Positions 1-28,078 of a DNA stretch of 64,000 bases are shown here, piece after piece. The first letter of the stretch is position 1. The number at the start of each line of letters is the position of its first letter. Below the pieces are notes generated by a model that was given only the letters and a program-made list of their open reading frames with translations, did no database searches and had not been told where the DNA came from. Both the position numbers and the translations under genes were made by a program. The DNA comes from Pagrus major (lineage: Eukaryota > Chordata > Actinopteri > Spariformes > Sparidae): NCBI RefSeq assembly GCF_040436345.1, contig NC_133234.1, forward strand, positions 11,469,446 to 11,533,445. The letters run 5' to 3'.

Positions 1-269
1 TAAGCTGAGTCTTGTTACACAACAGCCAGAAGTTTGTACAGTAACCACCTAGTTTAATGTGCAACAGGCCTTGAAGATTAACACAGTGGCCTACTTCACT
101 TTCAGCTGCTCGAGTCTAATCTAGAAGTTAGCCTGTAGTTACATTTTGGACGCACAAACACAACTGCATGGTTGTTGGCGCTTATTACTAAATCACATAA
201 CATAAACAAGAGTAGGCTGTTAAATGCGACTGAAAACAATTATGCAACAGTCAGGTGCATCAAGGAGAT

Positions 270-900
270 TGAGTTCACGCTGGGCCCAACTCGCAGGTCG
301 CTTACGTGGTGTCCTGGTTAAACGAGGCACAGATGAAGCCGCGCTGCGCTTCGAGGGCGTCCGGTGCGTCCTGGGACTCCATCCGGACCGCCGAGTTCCG
401 TCTCCTCTCGCCGGTGTCGAGGTCGGAGGCCTCTGGGCTCGGGTCGATCCCCGCCGGAACCCGCTTCCCCTCCTCTGCTCCCCGACTCCAAGCGCCACGC
501 TCACACTCTTCAGGGGAGAGGAATGTCCGGGCAGGCTGGATCAGATGGCACACATGACACACACCGAGCGGACAATCGGAACAGGATACCAGATGATCGA
601 TAACACCTCCTGAGTGAGCCGTTTCACTTTAATCCCTCGATACTGCTGATATTATGTTATTAACTTCTAATATCCACACAGCAAAACAAAAACAGCTGAT
701 GGGTGGATGCGTCACGCTGAGGTGCTTCACGATAGGCCGGCGGCAACATGTCAAACCCTCCGCTCCGGCGCTCCTATTGGTCGAGCTGCTTAAAGCCTCC
801 GATTAATTTGACACAGCAGCTGTCAGTCAAACGAGAGCCGCCTATTTAGGTGAAAAAACGGTTGATTGGCCAATTATACTTTCTGTCTTGTCACGAGGAA
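270..900 (-). promoter_or_regulatory. wipi1: GC-rich 5' region and probable promoter of wipi1
   Basis: The stretch from about 270 to 540 is much richer in GC and CpG than its surroundings and covers the first exon and 5' UTR of the minus-strand wipi1. Further upstream for that gene lie an inverted CCAAT box (ATTGG at 776-780) and a palindromic double CCAAT box, ATTGGCCAAT, at 865-874. No TATA box is evident, as is usual for housekeeping CpG-island promoters. The transcription start is not visible from sequence. Several overlapping open frames on both strands here are side effects of the GC content. Confidence 0.5.
306..382 (-). CDS. wipi1: WIPI1 first coding exon (WD-repeat phosphoinositide-binding autophagy protein), partial
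   Basis: On the minus strand an ATG at 382 opens 25 codons plus two bases, ending at a donor GTAAG (plus 305-301). The peptide starts MESQDAPDALEAQRG and ends FICASFNQDTT. This resembles the WIPI1 N-terminus, where a short acidic leader is followed by the FNQD motif that opens the first WD40 blade. WIPI1 binds PtdIns3P on forming autophagosomes and recruits downstream autophagy factors. The rest of the gene lies left of the window. Identity rests on one short exon, but wipi1 is the expected head-to-head neighbour of prkar1a in human 17q24, which supports it. The frame stays open upstream to about 562, but the conserved part starts at this ATG, so the upstream portion is taken as 5' UTR. Confidence 0.72.
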
Positions 901-1438
901 TTGTTTTGATGATTTCATTGGATAAAATCCGTATCAAGGTTTTTTTCTTTTTTTTCTTTTTTTTGACTTCCCGTCAGCGCAGAGACACATCAACAATCCT
1001 GGGACAGAGACGTTCAAGTGTTTAGCGAGACTATTTGATATTATTCCACCATTTTTTAAAATAACAATGTTGTGTGTTTGTTATTATACTTATTATTCTT
1101 TTTTTTTGCTTATCTTTACCTAAATGTAATACTTTTGCATTACATGTTTATTTAGGCCATTATTATTATTTTTAAGTATTTTACGTGCATGTTTACGTAG
1201 CTTATATGCAAATGTTGAATACTGAAATGTTTTAAATATGGATATATGTAATAGGCTAAAGACAATAAACAGGCTTGTTTTTTTAATGTATGCTGTTGTT
1301 ACCCCTGGGTCAAATTCAATAGCATATAGTATTAAGTTAATTTGTGAGGTACTTGTATTTGTTTAAGTATTTTCATTGTATGTTACTTCATTCTTGTACT
1401 ATAAAGCTATACCTGTTACACTGCAAGTGCATATTTTC

Positions 1439-2290
1439 AGTGATGGCATGTAACTAACTACATTTAAGTACTGCACTTAAGTACAACTTTGAGGTAGTTG
1501 TACTTTACTTGAGTATTTCCATTTTCTGCTACTTTACACTGCCACTCTACTACATTTTGGAGGCAAATATTGTACTCCACTACATTTGTTTGATAATTTT
1601 AGTTACTAGTTGCAGATTACATGCTGCATCAGATTCAAAGTAGCACATTTTTAAATTAAAATTATCGGTCATCAGATTTTTTTAAAAATCATTTGGATAA
1701 TCAGAGTAATATTAGATCTGACAATTGACCTATAGTATACAGTATATATATATACATGAATATATATATATATATATAATATCAGATACTTTAAGACTTT
1801 TACTCAAGTATTATTAAACTGGGTGACTTTCAATCTTACCAAAGTAATATTTTAACACATTATCTTTACTTTTTACTCAGGCATGAGTTTGGCTTACTTT
1901 TTACAACACTGCATATTTTATATACAGACTTGCATACATGGTCAGTTTAACAAATATGATGCTTTTTTATAGATTAAACTACCCAACAGAATATAAACCA
2001 ATTAAATTAGCTATATTTTGACCAGCAACAACTTTAAAATACTATTTAGATATTCATACATCAGCAAAAATAGTATAAATAATAACATAACACATATTTC
2101 TGCTTAATGAGTACTTTTACTTTAGTAGTTCATAGTTTCAGTGCATTTTGCAGATGATACTTCTGTATTGTATGCAGCCTAAGTAACCTTTTGAAAGCAG
2201 AACTAATGCTTGTAGTTGAATACTTTTACATTGTGGTATTACTAGGCTACTTTTACTCAAGTAAAGGATTTAAATACATACACTTACATG
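1439..2290 (+). repeat. Dispersed teleost repeat (CAGTGATGG...ACTCAAGTA type)
   Basis: The segment opens with CAGTGATGG and carries many copies of ACTCAAGTA/TACTTGAGT-like words (ACTTAAGTAC, TTTACTTGAGTATTTCC). A first part ends near 1910 with CAACACTG. A second part (about 2100-2290) holds the other familiar end, TTTTACTCAAGTAAAGGAT. I recognise this as a very common non-coding repeat of percomorph genomes. An inverted copy lies at about 53085-53460, which confirms that it is dispersed. Together with AT-rich filler it accounts for most of the wipi1-prkar1a gap; I see nothing else in 900-2600 except (TA)n runs near 1740-1780. Confidence 0.75.
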
Positions 2291-2614
2291 ATTCGTACAA
2301 ATTAATGTTTACTATTTTGTACCTCACATTATCTGTGTCTGAGAAAAGAGTGAACTTTGCACCAATTTCATATGTTCCTATGAGAATTTATCTATCTGGG
2401 GGAGCCCACTTCTGACTTTTCAGTTCCCTCCAGGATATCTATCCCCAAATACCCTCATGTAGAAATTAAAAAAAGAAGTCCATGCACCCTGCGGTGAGCC
2501 AGGGTGGTTTACTCATCTCTAAATAACAGCAACACACAGAGATTCTCGTTATCAGGGTAATTTTTAATCAGATATAAATCGATTTTTTTTCTTTCATTTT
2601 CTAAACCATTTCCT

Positions 2615-2730
2615 TGACGTCACGGTTTCCGTGCGGGCTCCTTTAAGGTTGCCAGGGGTTACGAGCTCACATGTCAGAACGAGGAGAATTGACGTCAGTG
2701 ACGGCCGTTGATTGGTTCTCAGCCGTATCC
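2615..2730 (+). promoter_or_regulatory. prkar1a: prkar1a promoter with two palindromic CREs and a CCAAT box
   Basis: Two perfect cAMP-response elements, TGACGTCA, occur at 2615-2622 and 2690-2697. A half-site-like GTGACGG follows at once, and an inverted CCAAT box (ATTGG, 2711-2715) lies just downstream. They sit about 160-240 bases upstream of the first probable splice donor of prkar1a. CREB/ATF binding to TGACGTCA is established. That these two sites drive prkar1a, making the PKA regulatory subunit a feedback target of cAMP signalling, is inferred from position. Confidence 0.6.
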
Positions 2731-2857
2731 GGTGGGGCAGCGGTCCAGGGCTCGGGAAAAAAATCGAAGCGAGGAGGATCTGGTAACGGTACGCTTTGAG
2801 AAATATCATCCATCCCGAGTCGCTATCGAAGGGCTCGGCAGGAATTTACAGTTTCTT
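2720..2857 (+). other. prkar1a: prkar1a non-coding first exon (5' UTR), approximate start
   Basis: A consensus donor GTGAGT begins at 2858, after moderately GC-rich sequence that follows the CRE/CCAAT cluster. The next gene-related acceptor is at 4421-4422 (AG after a pyrimidine tract), just before the coding start. A non-coding first exon spliced to an ATG exon is the normal structure of PRKAR1A genes. The upstream boundary is a guess from the promoter elements. An open frame of 98 codons crosses this exon but resembles no known protein. Confidence 0.5.
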
Positions 2858-4464
2858 GTGAGTATTTGCGTTTCTTCTGCTCGTGGATCATATGACCTCT
2901 GGATAGGTGAAATTTGTTTCCTCCGTCTCTCGTTTGTTTATGATAGAGCTCAAGATGGCGTCATTGGAGGAGAGCTTTGCCTTTGCACGGAGCTAGCCAG
3001 CTAGGCATCAACTAGACCCACTCTGTAACACAACGCAGGCCAAAGATAGCCAAGCAAAAGTATAAAACGTGTGTTAGTCATTTGTATTTTGTGTTTACTG
3101 TTTTTTTAAGGGAAGGGTAACGTAGTGTTTTAGCATTAGCTTGCTTGCTGTAAGTTACTCGGCTGCAGCCGTCAGCCTCCTCATGAAGGCTTCCTGACCT
3201 AGACGGTGTTACAGACGGGGCTTTTGCTTCTCACTGTCTTTAAAGGCGACAACATTTACTCAATTTGTTGACCATTAGATGCTTTATTATCATGTATCAT
3301 CCAACATACTCCGCCGTCACTCTTTCAGCAAGGTCATTTGTGCATCGCAGTGTTTTCTTTAATTTAATTGACAGCCCGCTTCTTCCATCAGACAGCAGAG
3401 GTGGTGCTGCAGCTCTGTAACTGAATTAGAGAATTAACATGTTAATTGTACACTCTCACTACCTCAGATAAAAATAACCAAGATTTACTAATAATACAAG
3501 TCTGAGGAGACTTGTTGTTGGCCCTTGTCTTAGCTCTTAATTTATACCACCTGATCCGAAAACAGTATCATTTATCACTTAGTTATTCCTGTGAACGGTT
3601 TAGCTTAAAGCAGGCCTGCCAAGTTTCCACCATGAGTGCAGTAAGTTGCCAGCCTCATCTTTGATAACATGGCTAGTAATCTCCCCTGGGCCTTTACAGA
3701 TTAGAAATGATCCGAATCCTATTATACTGATGCACATGCTTGCTTGGTGCACTTGCAAGTGACAGGATGGACTGGACCACAGCACTTGCTCGCTCATGTT
3801 CTTATCTAAAATGCACATGTTGGTTACAGCAGGGCTTCAGAGGCCTTCCTGTTTCAGCTCAAAGCTGTCTGAAGAAGTTCATATCACAGAGGCCGATCAC
3901 ATGATTTGGGATCTGACAAGCTGTTTTGCTCAGTGGCAGCATTGTGACCTGAAATGTTGAAACCCCAAGCAAGTGCATTTATGGTGTGGTCTGTTTCACA
4001 GTGGATTGATTCACTGGCCCTCATTTCACCATTGCTCTAAAATTAGGCTGTGTGTGTGATACTGTCCGACTGATAGAGGGCTTCATTCAGGCTGGTGAAA
4101 AACTTGAATTGTTTTGGGTAAATAAACCCAGGACACACAGAGTGCCTGTCCTAGTTTGTTGTCTGTGGTCAAATATGCGTGATCACGTCATATGACCAGT
4201 CCGACACTCAGAGGCACTCAGGCTCCACAGTGCCAAAACAACACCCCACCTCTCAGTGCATTCTCACTCGGGCTCTATTTTTCTCACATTCTCATGTTTT
4301 CTGTCCGTCCATTCCTCATCACGACACCCCGACTCTTGTGTTGCTCTCTATTCATCAAGAGTTGTACAATGATGATCTGAAGTCATGCTCCTTTTTCCCC
4401 CGCTACTGTCCACTTTCCCCAGTACAAAGGTTAGAGGTCACAGAGCAGGGTCGCCGTTGTCGTC

Positions 4465-11740
<7,276 letters not shown>

Positions 11741-11746
11741 AGGGGC

Positions 11747-11793
<47 letters not shown>

Positions 11794-14130
11794 CCCCTCT
11801 CCTCTCCACCCCATCCCTCTTTCTCTCCTTTCAGACCCAGGGTCCACCAATGCAATTTGCTTTTTTTGTCACTTTCTTCTTCTTTCTGTTGGCTTTTCTC
11901 CCCCTTTTTTGTTTTTTTTTTGTTTTTGTTTCACACACTGCGGAGATGGTTTTGTTGTTACCGCCCGTCACGCTGAGGTGACTTCTTTCAGCCATTCACC
12001 AGCGCTTATACCAGCTGCTGTATGCTACCTTGTAGGCACAGTTACATCACATGTTACCTATGTTTATAAACGTATTTGCTGGCTTTCTTTTGAAACACAA
12101 AGCAGGATTGTGAGGAGATCTGAAAGACATTAGGGTCTCAGACTGACGAGACAGGACAATCAACCTTTACATGGCGCTTTTGGTAAATTTGTATCAGATT
12201 TATGTTGTAGATTTAAGTGAAGAGAGGACTGCTTCTTCCCTGTTAGAGTTTCCTTTTGACATCAGTGATTAGACAGCGTAGAGCAGAATCTAGAAACCGT
12301 AGAAAGCAGGACGTTTTTCAGCTGTGCGACGGTTGTGCTCCATTCGTTTTTGGTTACCTCTGATTGGTACGATGAGACAACGTTGAGCCTGTTTTGCTTA
12401 GTTTGAGAGAGCTTGTACAACTTTTAATTTTCTTGTGCAGCTACCAGGCTAGTGCCAAATGTTTGATTATGCATAGCCGTGGAAATGCAGTGCGTGTTCC
12501 GTTCCCTGACTATTTTTGGAGCTCAAAACAGGAAGTAGTTATCACCCTTATTGTCCTCCTAATCGGTAGAACGACCATACAAGAACTGCCTTGACTACTC
12601 TGAGGAAAAAAAAAAAACAAAATAAAAAAGAAAGGAAAAAAAAACAAGAGTATTAAGTGTATTTCAGTATTCAATTTTTTTAGTATATACCAAATAACTT
12701 GGTCACTCTTCTGCTATGGTTTGTAATCAAAAATGTTATCATAGTATAGTTAAAATGATCATAGTTCTATTATTATCATGGACTAAATGATAAACTTATG
12801 GTTTGGAGTGATGGTGAACTTAAAAAAAATACGTTTAACTGTCTTTTGTAAACATTTATTTTTCCATAAATTCTATTTTAGGTGTCCAGTGCCACAAAGT
12901 AAATAAATGCTTCTTCTTGTCAACTGACAAAAACAGTATGTAATTGTATTGTGTCATGGGTTAATTCAACCTTTTTAAAATAGATCAATTTAATGGGTAA
13001 TTACAGGTTTATTGAAGTGAAGTCTTGAAAAAAATATATAAAGTTGGTTTATGGATTTCAGGACATCTGAAGTATTTTATGTATCGAAGCATCACAGGTG
13101 AGCTGACAGGCAGATATTTATTTCAGACTAGTGTCATCGCTTATTGCCTATTGAAAAAGGTGGCTGTCCTTTCATCAGAGTAGCTTGTGATCTGTTCTCT
13201 ATGCTTACTTGGCATGATGTTTTTTAGGCATCCAGTGATCCGGTGTGAATGGGAGCGTGCATTTTAAAAAAAGAAGCGTGGCCCTGCTGCAGCTGCGTGC
13301 AGAAGCAGGAACTTTGTCAAATATTTGGTTTGTTACTCCCGAGCTTAACTGCTTCTATTTAGATGGCATAAGATGTTAAGTCTGTCTTCTTCTTCTTCTT
13401 CTTCTTCTTTTTTTCTTTTTTAAAGATCTTTACCAAAATCACACAATGTTGACTTTTGGATTCTAGGCTTAACTCTTCATTCCTGCCTCACTTGTCTGTT
13501 ACCAGAAATGACGTTGAACCAGTCATGTGTCTGTTTCTGTTGTGTCTCATTCAGAGCGCTCGCTTAGAATCGAGATGTATGTTCGTACGTCCAGAAGATT
13601 TGATTTTGGTGCCGATTGCAGGGTAGTCAGGTTAGTGCGAGGAGTTTTTGTTCATGGACATGAGTGTATTTTTTGATCATCTTTATCTGCACCCCCTCTC
13701 CTAACGCCTCGTGAATCTGGTTACATGTGGATTTGTGTCCACCGGCGACACGTCCCGTTTGTCCTCATCCACAGGAAGTGACTCCGTTAGGGGCGAGGGT
13801 CCGACTCACAAATGTTGTTTTCATGTAAATAGCAGCATCATCATTGGTTTTAGTCCAAAATGTTTTTAACCACACTGCAATCGTCCCGGTTTGCCTTAGC
13901 TTACCTAACCTGGGCTTTACAGTAGTAGTCAGTCACTCCTGCTAGCCCGACCTTCAGTGAGTTTGTCAGGCCCGCAGCGCAGAGAGCTGCAGGCGATCAG
14001 AGGACCATTCTTTTTCTATTCTACCCTGTATTCAGTTTGACCTCCTGTATGTGCAAAGATGTTTATCCTTTTGGTATAGATTGTTCCAGATGGCAGTTTA
14101 AGCAATAAAAAAGTAAAAATGATTCAACGT
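11741..14130 (+). other. prkar1a: prkar1a 3' UTR
   Basis: No other gene is visible after the stop at 11738-11740. A (CT)n tract runs from 11751 to about 11793, and a pyrimidine-rich zone continues to about 11930. AATAAA occurs at 12902-12907 and at 14104-14109, the second followed by TTTGTGTAAAG-type sequence typical of a cleavage region. A (TTC)n run lies at about 13388-13407. The length of about 2.4 kb is in keeping with the long UTRs of vertebrate PRKAR1A transcripts. Use of the two poly(A) signals cannot be decided from sequence. Confidence 0.6.
14104..14109 (+). terminator. prkar1a: Candidate poly(A) signal of prkar1a
   Basis: AATAAA, the last canonical plus-strand signal before the converging fam20a gene. 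An alternative AATAAA lies at 12902-12907 and would give a shorter UTR. Confidence 0.55.
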
Positions 14131-15718
14131 TTGTGTAAAGTTTCCTCCTTTCTTTTAAAGACTGTGTTTCTCTACTTGCAATGATGGTTCAGGCTGTAAG
14201 TTAAGTCATTCCCTCCTGTTGCTGTATTTTTATGTTTTAAGCATTTTGAATGACGTGGAATTTATCCTAAAGGGGCTCTGTGGAACGGTTGATGTGGTAC
14301 TGTTAGCGGGCTCAGTTTCTAAACTAACGTTAGCTGCTGTTGTTGCTGTTGGACCTTAGACGAGACACTGGATAATTAAAAAGTGATCACCAAGTCAAGA
14401 CTCTGAGTTGAGTCTCAAAGTCGAGACAGCTCTCCTAAATTACTACTTATTTTCGGGACAAACAGGACATGATTCAGGATTTGGGATGATTGCTCGTAAT
14501 TCAGGATTGTCCCAAATGTTTCTGTCTGGTCACCCTAGTCGTCCTCCTGCTGTCAGACACGCCTGTTGTCAGTCTCGCAGTCCATTCACATCATAATTGA
14601 ATTTCTTCATGGGGACCCTGCGGTGGCTTCGAGGGCCCAAAGCAACCACATAGTCTGACATTTATTTAATTTTTTTTAGGTGTGCTGAAAGTTCTTGAAA
14701 AGTCCTTGAATTTTACTCCTGAAAAGCTGAAACCTTGGTGAAGGTGTGAAGTGGGTCTCAACACAGATCTAGCATGACATCTGTCCACCAGGGGGGGACA
14801 TGTTGCTGCTTTGTCAAGCCTTATGATAGTTGGTCCTCTTTCCTGCACCAAAGCCTATATAAAAAATCTCTTATTTTTGACCTTTTCTCATTCCTCTTCT
14901 GTGAGCCCTCATTATTTTTAAACATGTTTTTGTGTGATTAATAATAAACTATATCACGCAATTTTTCCTTCAACAGGATTTTTATGACTTCCGAAAACTT
15001 AGGTCATTTTTCCATGCAGTGATATTTTCAAATAATGAGCAAAAGTTTTGAACTTAATTATTAACAACTGAACTTGGCTCTGTAAAGCACTGACATTCGC
15101 TGACTTAAAGTGCTATTAGTTATTTTGAGTTGGAAAAGTTCAGTCTGTTCCTTCTTTATGTTTATTCCTGTTGCTACGTTTTAATGAAGACATACTGTAT
15201 CACTGCTGAGGGTTGAAGGTATTTACATTTTTATGCTCTTGCTGCTTATCAGCCTCCCTGCCTGATGTCTGACTTTATTTGGCACGACTCGCAAACCCTG
15301 ACATCTCTTAAAAATAGTTGTGGTTGTTCGTCTTACTTTACATCAAAAAGAGAGCTGGAACGAGTCAGGTTTGTCGGATGAGAACAACGGCAGGCGCTCA
15401 GACATGTTTGCAGACGAAAACTCATTCACAGATTTATACGGTTAGGAGAACATATATTTCTCAGATGCTTTAGGTTAGCAATTTCTGTCTGAGCCTGTTT
15501 TGGTTGACGGTGAAGTCGTAAAGCTGTTTAAACACTCTGATGAGACAGAAGGATTACAAGTCTGGAAAGTGGGGTGGAGTAAACTAAATGGCTGTTTTAT
15601 AGGTAGCACTTTTCTGTCTCTCTCTCTCTCTAACACACACACAAACACACAAAAATGTCTGTTTCTTACAGGTGATAACTACAATCAAAACTTGCACCAT
15701 GCCATCACATAAAATATC
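14131..15718. other. Intergenic gap between the convergent prkar1a and fam20a 3' ends
   Basis: About 1.6 kb of AT-rich sequence without a convincing exon on either strand. Short open frames (for example 14408-14596 plus and 14666-14851 minus) have no splice context and resemble no protein. No inverted-repeat element was recognised here. Confidence 0.5.
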
Positions 15719-15724
15719 TTTATT
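15719..15724 (-). terminator. fam20a: Candidate poly(A) signal of fam20a
   Basis: TTTATT on the plus strand is AATAAA on the minus strand, 470 bases downstream of the fam20a stop codon (16196-16194). It implies a 3' UTR of about 0.5 kb. Confidence 0.5.
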
Positions 15725-16193
15725 TAATTATTTTAATATAACATGGACACCCAAAACTTTCTTTCCTTAATCCTTAATAAATATTAGCTATGGCTTCATG
15801 TATCTCAGAAATATTCCCTGATACTGTTGCTGCTTTGCTTTTTACTCTTTCAGTGGTTGTTTTTGATCCTCTAAGGGCTGACATTTAATGTATTCCTGAA
15901 GGTGAGTGCACATGAAAAATTAGATTCCTGTCCTAAAATGAATTTATGAGCATGAGAGAAACAAAAGGAAATAAAGCTAAAGTCTCCCTCTGTGATAGGA
16001 ATTTGAGGCCGGCAGTGATTCATGTTCTGAACCTCCACAAAGAGATTCCTTCCTTCTCTGACAAGCCCCTCTTGAAGATTTCACAGCGTCTTCCATTTAT
16101 GGCTTGTTCCTTAAATCGAAACCACCTTCTTCTGCACTTCATCATGAAGTCTTGCTACTTCCCAGGAGGAGGAGGAGGAGCGATCATCCTCTG

Positions 16194-26434
<10,241 letters not shown>

Positions 26435-27740
26435 TGAAACAGAGAGAGGAAATATGCTGAAGCTGAAGAAAGTCCTGACTATGTGCGACGCATCACTTGT
26501 CGGCTGCCTCCAGTCTCTCACACAGCGCAGGCGAGAGGTAAGCAGTCAGAGGTTTGGTCCAAGTCTCTCTCTCTCTCTTTCTCTTCTCTGTGTGTTTCAG
26601 TCTGTTCCTTCCAGCCTCACTTCTCTTCCTCCACCTCCTCCTCCTCCTCCTCCTCCTCTTTCCTTGGCAGCGACTGAAGAGAGAGCCGAGCTGAGAACGA
26701 GCATGTGTTTGCAACAGTCACTGACAGTTTGGCTGCTTCCAGGGACCTGCTGCTCTGAGGACGAGAGAGGGAGAGAGAGGGTGTGCGTGTGTTAGAGAGA
26801 GAGTGGAGAGGTTGTGTGTAGACTGTGTGTGCAGGTATGTACACAATCAGCAAATGACAGGTAAGTAGACTGAGAGTGAGTGTGAGGAGGGTGGAGAAAA
26901 CACACACTCAGAGGCAGAGCAAGGAAGAAGTGTAGATGTACAGGTGTTTGTGTAAAAGGGTGTGTGACTTGCCTTGACATCCCTTCCCTCTGTCATCTTC
27001 TAGTCTCCTCCGCACTCCACCTCATTAAGTAAAGTCCAATATCGCTCCTCCTTCATCTTATAGAAACTGTCTCTTCTCCTGTCAGCCTCTTTGCTCTGTC
27101 ATCTCTTTCTACTTCTTCTCTCCCTCCTTTCTCTTCTCTGCCTTATATCGCCACAGAACTCCAGTCTGTCTCGCTCCAGGCGAAAAATTCCCAGCTGCAC
27201 TTTTCCTTCCAGCTGCAGTTCCCACACATGAATCCCTCACTTTCTCTCTGACTGTCACGCTGATCTACAAAGAGACGCAAAGTTCAGAACAGAAAAAGCA
27301 GCGCTGGGAAAAAAAAAAAAAAAGCTCTTGCACAACTTCAAGTGAGGAAACACGCAGGGAGGAAAAATAACACATCCCCTCGCTCACAGGCCACCTTTTC
27401 TTTACTCTCCCTCTCTCTGATTCCTGAGAAATCGTACAGCGTATAAGTTATGATCGCAGCTTGTTGCCCGTTTCGGCTCTAAAAGCCTTAAGCAGCTTTG
27501 TACTGAGGCAATGAAGATCTCACAGGGCATTTCCCAGCCTGCATCTGCGCTGTTGTTACTGTGGTATTTTGAAACATCTGTCGTCTGTTTGGGCGTGTGT
27601 GTGTGTGTCTGTGTCTGTCTGTGTGTGTGTGTCAGACAAGATTACGCATTAAGGTCTGCGAGGTTGTTCTCCAGGGTGTTTTATCCTCTCTGAAGAGTAA
27701 ACAGGCTGAAAGAGGTCTGATGTTGGAAATTAGTGAAATT
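26435..27740 (-). promoter_or_regulatory. fam20a: fam20a 5' UTR/promoter region with simple-sequence tracts
   Basis: Directly upstream of the fam20a start lie (TC)n at about 26562-26586 and (CCT)n at about 26628-26660 on the plus strand, then alternating pyrimidine- and purine-rich stretches to about 27200 and a poly(A) run near 27309-27324. (GT)n-like sequence is near 27594-27635. Position makes this the probable 5' UTR and promoter. No TATA box or clear upstream splice donor was identified, so the transcription start is unknown. Open frames across it are low-complexity. Confidence 0.4.
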
Positions 27741-27745
27741 GAGCT

Positions 27746-28078
27746 TTAAAGGTGCACTAGTTTTGGGGAAGAATGTTTAATTTTATGCCTAAACAAACGA
27801 AATAAACAACCTCTCTTCGTTTTCATGACTGAATAAACAAACTGACTTTAAAGAACAACACAGTTTTATACCGTTTTACTTTATTTATGTTGGGCGGACC
27901 CTGCCACCTTTCTAGCTTCAAACAGTGTTCTGGGGATCTTATTGTCCTCTGAGAGCAGCTTGTTTATTCAGTTATGGAAAAGATAAATATTTCTGAGTTT
28001 GTATTATTGCCTCCATAATATTGCTAATATCAAAATTCTGAGTTTTAATATCTCCAAAACTACATAGTGTCCCTTTAA
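27746..28078 (+). mobile_element. Inverted-repeat element, family A, copy 2
   Basis: It runs from TTAAAGGTGCACTAGTTTTGG to CAAAACTACATAGTGTCCCTTTAA, with the core words CCCTGCCACCTTTCTAGC and AACAGTGTTCTGGGGATC. It is the same orientation and family as the 22.2 kb and 61.2 kb copies. It lies upstream of fam20a in the intergenic region. Confidence 0.8.

Noticed and set aside
220-613. Several overlapping open frames on both strands near the left edge
   Set aside because: They follow the GC-rich wipi1 first exon and 5' UTR. Only the minus-strand frame ending at the donor at 305-301 shows a known protein.
26493-26907. Arg-rich and Glu-rich frames near the fam20a 5' end
   Set aside because: They come from the (CCT)n and (TC)n simple-sequence tracts on opposite strands and have no homology.
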